A stretch of 64,000 bases of DNA, from NCBI RefSeq assembly GCF_004187715.1, contig NZ_QZWF01000001.1, forward strand, positions 62,001 through 126,000. The letters are read 5' to 3'. Source of the DNA: Streptomyces sp. F001. GTDB lineage: Bacteria; Actinomycetota; Actinomycetes; Streptomycetales; Streptomycetaceae. Every line of letters begins with the position of its first letter. Position 1 is the stretch's first letter. A program made the translations under genes and the position numbers. A model generated the notes under the pieces. That model did not search any database, had not been told where the DNA came from, and saw only the letters and a list, made by a program, of their open reading frames with translations. Shown here piece by piece: positions 58,601 to 64,000 of the stretch.

Positions 58601-58815
58601 ACTACGGCCTGATCGACTACGTGTGGTCGGGCGACGTGGCCCGCGCCTTCCGCGTGGCCCGCCGCCTGCGGGCCGGCGGAGTCGGCGTGAACACCGTCGG
58701 CCGCAACATGGAGGCCCCGTTCGGCGGTTTCAAGAAGAGCGGCGTCGGCCGGGACGTCGGCTCGTACGCGCTGCACGCGTACAGCGAGGTGCAGGCGATC
58801 GTGTGGCCGGGGTGA
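55648..58815 (+). CDS. Amidohydrolase and aldehyde dehydrogenase in one frame (fusion or artefact)
   Basis: 1055 residues. The first about 575 are a D-aminoacylase-like amidohydrolase (PGFVDPHTHYDAQLFWDP; GVTTVAAGNCGFTLAPL; HADLVLFDPERIDAGTATL). The rest is a complete NAD(P) aldehyde dehydrogenase (CITSYNNPWANPAGKVAPAL; MELGGKGAAVVF with Glu; FYSGQICTAPTRVL with Cys). ALDH would naturally begin at GTG 57373 (VSQRLFVGGEWVE). A one-base change in the G6 run at 57345-57350 would separate the genes by ending the first at 57365-57367. ATG 55648 follows AGGAGGCAAGG. Confidence 0.82.
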   Translation: MLDHVIKGATVVDGTGAPAYTADVGIRDGRIAVIGTISEGGRTTEDAHGLVLAPGFVDPHTHYDAQLFWDPYATPSLNHGVTTVAAGNCGFTLAPLNPDRPEDADYTRRMMSKVEGMSLVALEEGAPWSWHTFGEYLEALEGRIAVNAGFMVGHCALRRYVMGPDAVGGQPSEEQLAAMLRLFHEAMDAGAWGLSTTQSSTHSDGDGKPVASRHAQPAELLALSRAVGEHEGTQIEAIVAGCLDQFSDAEIDLFVEMSAAAGRPLNWNVLTIDAAVPERVPRQLLAGERARKAGGRVVALTMPILTPMNMSLGTFCALNLIPGWGPVLGLPVPERIAKLKDPAVRAGMLKRAASKEAGVFRRLADFGRYVIGDTYSEANAGLTGRVVRDIAAERGQDPFACLVDICANDDLRTVLWPMPPDNDPASWALRAETWQHEDVLLGGSDAGAHLDRMCGAPYTTRFLGDCLRGRKLVGLEQAVKMLTDDPARLFGLRERGRVAEGWHADLVLFDPERIDAGTATLVHDLPGDSPRLDSRALGVRAVWVNGVEAIRDDVVSGAVPGRVLRSGGHADGEHEVSQRLFVGGEWVEPEDCYAVVDPATEETVGWAPEASRDQVHAACAAAREAFGPWSRTPAEERAAVLARAADIIRSRLVQYAELAQAETGATTGTARGMQVGVGAARFRRYARVEPAEWAIPPQINEAGPMGKAGVMGALAVRQPVGVVTCITSYNNPWANPAGKVAPALAMGNTVVVKPAPQDPLSVYRMAEALAEAGVPRGVVNVVSGRSVEVGEAAVASGDVDMVSFTGSTAVGQRIAEVCGRSMKRQLMELGGKGAAVVFDDADLGSAVSGIGTTFSFYSGQICTAPTRVLAQRGVYDRLVGQLAAYASRLKVGDPRDPSTVVGPVISAAHRGRVESYVELGLKEGAVVVTGGERPALDRGFYVAPTLLADCTNDMRVAREEIFGPVVVVIPFDEEDEGVALANDSDYGLIDYVWSGDVARAFRVARRLRAGGVGVNTVGRNMEAPFGGFKKSGVGRDVGSYALHAYSEVQAIVWPG

Positions 58816-58845
58816 GGCGTCAGGGAGGGCTGCCGTCCTGAGGGC

Positions 58846-59253
58846 TCAGGTACGGCCGCCGTCCGCCAGATCCACCCGCACGGTCAGCAGTTGCGTCCCG
58901 ATGACCCGGACCGCCGCGCTGTTGAGGCGCGGCAGGGTGCGCAGGCGTGCGATGGGGTCGTCGTCCGGGAGGAGGTGGGCGGTTCCCTCGTGCCAGCGGC
59001 CCCTGATCCGTACGCGCACGTGTGGGTTCGCCTGGATGTTGCGGATGTACTGGGACCGCCCGCCGAACTCCGACACCAGCCAGAAGGAGTCACCGACGCG
59101 GCGCCCGCCCACCGGTGTGCGGCGGGGGAGGCCGGAGGTGCGGCCGGTGGTCTCCAAGACCGCGTGCAGGGGGAGCCGGCGCATCAGAGGATTGGCGAGG
59201 TGGCGCTGGACGGTCGTGGCGGCGCGGAATCTGAGGTCGGCGAGACGGGGCAT
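58846..59253 (-). CDS. Ddn-type deazaflavin (F420)-dependent nitroreductase family protein
   Basis: 135 residues: LETTGRTSGLPRRTPVGGRR, FWLVSEFGGRSQYIRNIQAN, PHVRVRIRGRWHEG are the DUF385/Ddn split-barrel motifs (F420-binding Ser/Tyr region). It reduces quinones or nitro-compounds with F420H2, probably at the membrane. Convergent with the ALDH gene; separated by 30 bp. Confidence 0.88.
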   Translation of the reverse strand: MPRLADLRFRAATTVQRHLANPLMRRLPLHAVLETTGRTSGLPRRTPVGGRRVGDSFWLVSEFGGRSQYIRNIQANPHVRVRIRGRWHEGTAHLLPDDDPIARLRTLPRLNSAAVRVIGTQLLTVRVDLADGGRT

Positions 59254-59335
59254 GGTCCGTGCGGCTCCTGTGTCGTGGCCGGGGCGGTTGTTGATTCAAT
59301 GGTCCCTCGGACGCGGTGCGACGAGGGCGGTGGCC

Positions 59336-60157
59336 ATGCGGGTCGTGACCTGGAATCTATGGTGGCGGTTCGGCCCCTGGGCGGAACGGCAGAAGGCGAT
59401 CCTCGCCACACTCAGGGACCTGCGCCCCGATGTCGTCGGCCTCCAGGAGGTGTGGGGCGCGGACGGCGAGAACCTCGCCGAGTGGCTCGCCGGGGAACTC
59501 GGCCTGCACTGCGCCTGGGGTCCGTCGCACGCCCCGGAGCGCTGGCAGCGCCGGATCGGTGACGAGCGCGTCGGCATCGGCAACGCCGTCCTCAGCCGCT
59601 GGCCCGTCACCGAGCAGGCCGTCCTCCCGCTCCCCGCCCCGGCGGATGCCGACGACGGCCGGCTCGCCCTGTACGCCCGGCTGGCCACCCCCGCCTATGA
59701 GGTGCCCTTCTTCACCACCCACCTCACCTCCGCCCTGCACGCTTCGGCCACCCGCTGCCGACAGGTCACCGCACTCGCCGAGTTCGTCGCCGAACACCGC
59801 GGCGACACGCCGTTCCCGCCGGTCGTCACCGGGGACTTCAACGCCTGGCCGGACTCCGACGAGATCCGCCTCTTCGGCGGCTACAAGACGGCTCCGGCCG
59901 TCCCCCGCCAGGCCCTCATCGACGCCTGGGAGTACGCCGACCCGGCCGCCCCGTCGGCCACCTGGGACCCGGCGAACCCGTATGTCGGGCCGGACCCGGC
60001 GGTCCGGATCGACTACATCCACGTCGGCCGGCCCGGCCCGGACGGACTCGGCCATGTGCAGGGCATCCGCCGGGCCGGCGACGCGCCGGTCGACGGCGTC
60101 TGGCCCTCCGATCATGCGGCGGTCGTCGCCGACCTGGCTGCCGAGCCCGGCTCGTAG
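59336..60157 (+). CDS. Endonuclease/exonuclease/phosphatase family hydrolase
   Basis: 273 residues: VVTWNLWWRFG, VVGLQEVWG (Glu metal ligand), VVTGDFNAWPDSDEIRLFGG (Asp/Asn), and WPSDHAAVVADL (Asp-His), the full EEP catalytic set. Substrate (DNA, phosphoester or lipid) unknown. No signal peptide. ATG 59336; GAGGGCGG precedes. Confidence 0.88.
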   Translation: MRVVTWNLWWRFGPWAERQKAILATLRDLRPDVVGLQEVWGADGENLAEWLAGELGLHCAWGPSHAPERWQRRIGDERVGIGNAVLSRWPVTEQAVLPLPAPADADDGRLALYARLATPAYEVPFFTTHLTSALHASATRCRQVTALAEFVAEHRGDTPFPPVVTGDFNAWPDSDEIRLFGGYKTAPAVPRQALIDAWEYADPAAPSATWDPANPYVGPDPAVRIDYIHVGRPGPDGLGHVQGIRRAGDAPVDGVWPSDHAAVVADLAAEPGS

Positions 60158-60210
60158 GCGAACCCGCCGGCCCCGGGTGTGCTCAGACGGCGTGCTGACG
60201 TCGCGCCGAC

Positions 60211-60669
60211 ATGATCAAGTCCCAGGTGCGCGTACCAACGGCAGTAAGTCTCCTGGCAGTTGCCGCCCTCGCCCTCACCGCGGGCTGCGGCGGCCCCGCC
60301 GAGTACGGTGAAGGGGATCGCGCCATCACGGTCGACGCCGGTGACGAGTTCACCGTCGCCGTCGACGAAAACCCCTCCACCGGCGAGCGCTGGTATCCGG
60401 CCACGCCGAAGCCCGACGCCTCGGTGGTCCGCAGCCGCGGCGACGACTACGACGCCGACGACGACACCGGGAGCCTGGTCGGCTCCGGCGGCCGGCGGGT
60501 CTTCACCTTCGAGGCCACCGGCGCGGGCCGCACCCGTATCGTGCTGCTGCACTGCCCGGTCTACGCCTGCGACGGCGACCGCGCCTCCCCGGCCCCGGCC
60601 CCGGCCCCGGCCCGACCGCACCCGTCTCCCGGCCGGCCGCCGAGCGGACGACGTACACCGTCACCGTGA
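60211..60669 (+). CDS. Chagasin-like (I42) protease inhibitor lipoprotein, tail probably frameshifted
   Basis: 152 residues. A signal sequence with a lipobox-like LTAGCGG (Cys about 27) is followed by an Ig-like inhibitor domain with the chagasin loops NPSTG (about 56-60) and GSGGRRVF. The normal end of the family (YTVTVK) reads one frame over, in ERTTYTVTVK, with a stop at 60671-60673; a one-base change in the CCCCGG repeat (60587-60613) would restore it. It predicts an extracytoplasmic inhibitor of papain-like cysteine proteases. Confidence 0.75.
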   Translation: MIKSQVRVPTAVSLLAVAALALTAGCGGPAEYGEGDRAITVDAGDEFTVAVDENPSTGERWYPATPKPDASVVRSRGDDYDADDDTGSLVGSGGRRVFTFEATGAGRTRIVLLHCPVYACDGDRASPAPAPAPARPHPSPGRPPSGRRTPSP

Positions 60670-62184
60670 AGTGAGCGAACCGAGGAAGACCGGGTTCGTG
60701 AACGCCGCCAGCGCCTCCGGCAGCGGTCCCAGTGCCGCCTCGTGCCGTAGCTCCGCCCGTACATAAGCCGCGTACGAAGGCGTCGTACGCCATTCCACGG
60801 CGCCCGAACCGGTCACCGGCAGCGGCGCACTCGTGTGCAGCACCCCCTGGTCGGTGACGAACCGGACGGTGCAGCGCGGGGCGCCGCTGACCTCCAGGCG
60901 GACGGTCACCGGTGTCTCGCGGTCCACGTCCAACCGCTCGCCGATGCCTGCGTGTTCGCCTCGCCCGCCGGAAGCCGTGAAGGACAGGACGATGTTCCTG
61001 GACTCGGCGACATACGAGCGGCCCGCGCGGATGCCCTCCTGGATCGCCTCCCGGGTGAGACCGTCGGCCAGCACCACCGTCTGCGGGCGGCCGACGACAT
61101 CGGGGTCCCGGTGGGCGTCGCTGTTGCCCATCGCCGGGATCCAGTCCCGCCCGTTGCGCACCGACGACACCAGCATGCTGTCCCAGTCCGCCAGCGACAT
61201 CTCGTCGTCGGGTGTCCACGGCCCGTTCCACACCTCGACGGCGTCCGCCTCGCCGAAGCCGAACTTCCAGTTGCAGCCGATGCACGTGGCGTGCGGATGG
61301 GCCGGGACCACCAGGCCGCCGGCGCGGCGGATCTGGCGGGCGAAACGGCCGTAGCGGTTGTCGCGGGCCCGGTAACGCCAGTCGATGAACGTCCCCGGCT
61401 CGACACCCAGAGCCACCACGTGACCGTTGCGGGTCGTGACCTCCTCGCCCAGCAGGACCAGCAGGTCGTCGCCCGCCACGTCGGCCCAATGGGCGTGGGA
61501 AGCATGCGTGTTGTGCTCGGAGGTGTTGATGAAGTCCAGGCCCGCCGCACGCGCGAGGGCTGCGATCTCCGCCGGGGTGCGACGGCCGTCGGAGTACCAG
61601 GAGTGCAGGTGGCAGTCGCCCCGGTACCAGTCCCGGCCCCGGCCCTTCGCCCGCTCCGGCGGGTAGACCACGTCCGGGGCCTCGCCCTGCTCGCCGTACG
61701 TCAGCGTGATCGTGATCTCGTACGTCAGCCCCTGCGGCGCCACCGTGTACGGGCCCAGCGCGATGTGCCAGGTGCCGGGGCGGATCGGCCCCGGGAGGTA
61801 GCCGGGCGTCGCCTCGTCCGCGCGGATGAAGAACTCCGTGCGCGCCCCTCCCGACCAGCCCCTGAAGCCCCGGCCGCCCAGCTCGGTACCGCGTTCGTCG
61901 AAGATGCCGATGTCGAGGGCGTTGCCCACGGTGCCGGCCGGGACGGAGGGCCGGTCGTAGGTGTACGCGACCTTGAGCTCCCGTACCCCGGAAGGGATGT
62001 CCAGCGGTACGTACACGAAGTCGGGCGAACCGGCCGGAAGAGTGCCCCGTACCGTCCGCGTCTCCTGGTCGCCGTCCGCGGCCTCGGCGCCGCTCGCGAA
62101 GGTCACGCCACCCAACGTAAGGGCGGTCGCCGCTCCCGTCACGACCAGCGCACGTCTGCCGATGCCACCGTGGTCCTCAGACAT
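60661..62184 (-). CDS. PHP-domain metallohydrolase (CehA/McbA family), secreted
   Basis: 507 residues. A Tat-like signal (GRRALVVTGAATALTLGGVT FASGA), a beta-sandwich at about 30-170, and a PHP domain (DCHLHSWYSDGRRTPAEIAA; SEHNTHASH; VPAHPHA; GNSDAHRDP) that binds metals. CehA/McbA relatives are phosphoesterases or hydrolases of unknown or carbaryl-type substrates. ATG 62184. Its stop overlaps the corrected 3' end of the convergent inhibitor gene. Confidence 0.87.
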   Translation of the reverse strand: MSEDHGGIGRRALVVTGAATALTLGGVTFASGAEAADGDQETRTVRGTLPAGSPDFVYVPLDIPSGVRELKVAYTYDRPSVPAGTVGNALDIGIFDERGTELGGRGFRGWSGGARTEFFIRADEATPGYLPGPIRPGTWHIALGPYTVAPQGLTYEITITLTYGEQGEAPDVVYPPERAKGRGRDWYRGDCHLHSWYSDGRRTPAEIAALARAAGLDFINTSEHNTHASHAHWADVAGDDLLVLLGEEVTTRNGHVVALGVEPGTFIDWRYRARDNRYGRFARQIRRAGGLVVPAHPHATCIGCNWKFGFGEADAVEVWNGPWTPDDEMSLADWDSMLVSSVRNGRDWIPAMGNSDAHRDPDVVGRPQTVVLADGLTREAIQEGIRAGRSYVAESRNIVLSFTASGGRGEHAGIGERLDVDRETPVTVRLEVSGAPRCTVRFVTDQGVLHTSAPLPVTGSGAVEWRTTPSYAAYVRAELRHEAALGPLPEALAAFTNPVFLGSLTSR

Positions 62185-62327
62185 GCCCCCAGTTTCGGGG
62201 ACGCGCGTGAACTTCCGGGCACGGTAAGGGAATCGAGGGCTTACGGCGTCGCACGCGCAGCGCACTGCAGAAGACCTGCCGACCGGTCGGTATGGACAGG
62301 TGAGGTGTCCCCGGGTAGAGATGGGTC

Positions 62328-63176
62328 ATGCGCATCGCCGTCACCATCTTCCTCACCGACGAGACCATCACTCCGACCCGGCTCGCCCGTGAGCTGGAGC
62401 AGCGGGGCTTCGCCGGGCTGTACCTGCCCGAGCACACCCACATCCCCGTCGAGCGGACCACGCCGTACCCGGCGGGCGGCGAGCTGCCGCCCGAGTACGG
62501 CCGCACCCTCGATCCCTTCGTCGCGCTCGGCCAGGCAGCCGCCGTCACCGAACACCTCGGCCTCGGCACCGGCATCACGCTGGCTGCCCAGCACGACCCG
62601 ATCGGCCTGGCCAAGCAGATCGCCACCCTGGACCACCTCTCCGACGGCCGCTTCACCCTCGGTCTCGGCTTCGGCTGGAACGTCGAGGAGGCCGCCGACC
62701 ACGGTGTGGAATGGCGGACGCGGCGTGAGCTGGTCCGGGACCGGATGGCGTTGATGCGCGCGCTGTGGTCGGAGGAACCGACCGCGTACGAGGGCGAGTT
62801 CGGCAGCGTACGGGCCAGCTTCGCCTACCCCAAACCGGTGCAGAAGCCGCGCGGGCCGGTCACCGGGCCGCGCACCCTCATCGGCGGTGCCGCCGGGCCG
62901 AAGCTGTTCGCGCACATCTGCGAGTACGCCGACGGGTGGCTGCCCATCGGCGGACGCGGCCTGTCCGAGTCGCTGCCCCTGCTGCGCGCCGCCTGGGCCG
63001 ACGCGGGCCGCGCCCCGGAGGCGTTGCAGGTCGTGCCGTACGCCGTCCACCCCACCCCGGGCAAGCTCGCGCACTACACGGAGCTGGGCATCGAGGAGGT
63101 CGTCGTACAGCTGCCGCCGGCCGGGGAGGCGGAGGTGCTGCGGGCATTGGACGGGTACGGCGGCTTCCTGGACTGA
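62328..63176 (+). CDS. LLM class F420-dependent oxidoreductase (TIGR03619-like)
   Basis: 282 residues: IFLTDETITPTRLARELEQR, LYLPEHTHIPVERTTPYPAG, RFTLGLGFGWNVEEAADHGV, IGGAAGPKLFAHICEYADGW. ATG 62328. The 12-bp palindrome CCGACCGGTCGG lies 38 bp upstream (62279-62290), different from the regulon operator. It is upstream of fbiC, which makes the F420 chromophore. Confidence 0.9.
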   Translation: MRIAVTIFLTDETITPTRLARELEQRGFAGLYLPEHTHIPVERTTPYPAGGELPPEYGRTLDPFVALGQAAAVTEHLGLGTGITLAAQHDPIGLAKQIATLDHLSDGRFTLGLGFGWNVEEAADHGVEWRTRRELVRDRMALMRALWSEEPTAYEGEFGSVRASFAYPKPVQKPRGPVTGPRTLIGGAAGPKLFAHICEYADGWLPIGGRGLSESLPLLRAAWADAGRAPEALQVVPYAVHPTPGKLAHYTELGIEEVVVQLPPAGEAEVLRALDGYGGFLD

Positions 63177-63214
63177 CCATCCGGACCTGATCACCTCGAC
63201 CGTATGCTCGAAGG

Positions 63215-64000
63215 ATGACGACTTCCGCGACCTCCGGAACCGGACCCACCGAGAACTCCCTGCGTCGCGCCCTGAAACGCGCCCGTGACGGCGTCGCCCT
63301 CGACGTCACCGAGGCGGCCGTACTGCTCCAGGCCCGCGGCGAGGCCCTCGAGGACCTCGCCGCTTCCGCCGCCCGGGTGCGGGACGCGGGCCTTCAGGCG
63401 GCCGGCCGGCCCGGCGTCATCACGTACTCGAAGAGCGTCTTCATCCCCCTCACCCGGCTGTGCCGGGACAAGTGCCACTACTGCACCTTCGTCACCGTGC
63501 CCGGCAAGCTGCGCCGGGCGGGACACGGGATGTTCATGTCCCCCGACGAGGTCCTCGACATCGCCCGGCGCGGCGCCGCACTGGGCTGCAAAGAGGCGCT
63601 GATCACCCTCGGAGACAAGCCCGAGGACCGCTGGCCTCAGGCGCGCGAATGGCTCGACGCGCACGGCTACGACGACACCATCGCCTACGTCCGCGCCGTC
63701 TCCATCCGCATCCTGGAGGAGACGGGCCTGCTGCCCCACCTCAACCCCGGGGTCATGACCTGGACCGACTTCCAGCGCCTGAAGCCGGTGGCCCCGTCCA
63801 TGGGCATGATGCTGGAGACGACCGCTGAAAGGCTCTGGTCCGAGCCCGGCGGCCCGCACTACGGCTCCCCGGACAAGGAACCCGCCGTACGCCTGCGCGT
63901 CCTTCAGGACGCCGGGCGTTCCTCCGTCCCCTTCACGTCCGGGCTCCTCATCGGGATCGGCGAGACGTACGAGGAACGCGCCGAGTCCCTCTTCGCACTG
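63215..64000 (+). CDS. fbiC: FbiC, FO synthase (CofG half visible; runs past window end)
   Basis: 262 residues visible from ATG 63215 ([11 protein letters not shown]). Radical SAM cluster motif [10 protein letters not shown] (about residues 84-93), [12 protein letters not shown], and [20 protein letters not shown] are the CofG part of FbiC; the CofH half is expected beyond 64000. FbiC makes FO (7,8-didemethyl-8-hydroxy-5-deazariboflavin), the chromophore of coenzyme F420. It serves the F420-type enzymes nearby. Confidence 0.93.
   Translation, partial: MTTSATSGTGPTENSLRRALKRARDGVALDVTEAAVLLQARGEALEDLAASAARVRDAGLQAAGRPGVITYSKSVFIPLTRLCRDKCHYCTFVTVPGKLRRAGHGMFMSPDEVLDIARRGAALGCKEALITLGDKPEDRWPQAREWLDAHGYDDTIAYVRAVSIRILEETGLLPHLNPGVMTWTDFQRLKPVAPSMGMMLETTAERLWSEPGGPHYGSPDKEPAVRLRVLQDAGRSSVPFTSGLLIGIGETYEERAESLFAL

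Overview
This window is a 64 kb chromosome segment of a high-GC actinomycete, almost certainly a Streptomyces. The evidence is the extreme G/C bias at codon third positions, the many GTG starts, the AfsR/AfsS antibiotic-regulatory pair, FbiC (coenzyme F420 biosynthesis) and intergenic repeats of the Streptomyces type. No rRNA, tRNA, CRISPR array or complete IS element was found.

Layout. (1) 1-12 kb: acyl-CoA type catabolic genes (cyclase, SDR, acyl-CoA dehydrogenase, Zn alcohol dehydrogenase, flavin reductase, enoyl-CoA hydratase, ADP-forming acyl-CoA synthetase), with two MFS transporters and a GlxA/AraC regulator between them. (2) 12-27 kb: an accessory stress operon read leftward (GSP17M-like protein, DnaK, GrpE, CbpA-type DnaJ, CbpM, ClpB, Zn-thioredoxin, UBP zinc finger, cNMP/flavoprotein, Hsp20). 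Most genes are joined by overlapping stop and start codons. A PucR/CdaR regulator is divergent from it, and an MFS carrier and a DUF2267 gene lie beyond its 3' end. (3) 27-35 kb: a flavin monooxygenase, DoxX and DUF35, FMN/F420 split-barrel enzymes, a thiolase-like protein, a second acyl-CoA dehydrogenase and a TetR regulator. (4) 35-45 kb: a Ser/Thr kinase with a PQQ-type propeller and a 195-bp MITE at its stop codon, an Ltp/DUF35/enoyl-CoA hydratase operon divergent from a FadD3-like ligase, an O-antigen-ligase-like membrane protein and a secreted phospholipase A2. (5) 45.3-48 kb: a 1.25-kb inverted-repeat structure beside an AbiEi-like/DUF559 gene, with two copies of a 75-bp palindromic element. 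(6) 48-51 kb: afsS and afsR. (7) 51-64 kb: amidohydrolase, three LLM-class (F420-type) oxidoreductases, SDR, amidohydrolase-ALDH, a Ddn-type reductase, an EEP hydrolase, a PHP hydrolase and the start of fbiC.

The main unifying signal is a 15-bp palindrome, CTGACG-NNN-CGTCAG. It occurs at least 12 times with at most one mismatch, plus once with two mismatches over the start codon of the TetR gene at 34.7 kb. The sites precede nearly every catabolic operon from 0.9 to 54.4 kb, so these scattered operons look like one regulon under that TetR protein.

A caution: at least eight genes carry frame breaks, most in G/C homopolymers or G/C-rich runs (near 2.2, 3.28, 31.70-31.77, 33.09-33.22, 36.54-36.82, 43.74 and 60.6 kb, possibly 12.17 and 57.35 kb). 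They may be sequencing indels rather than real pseudogenes.
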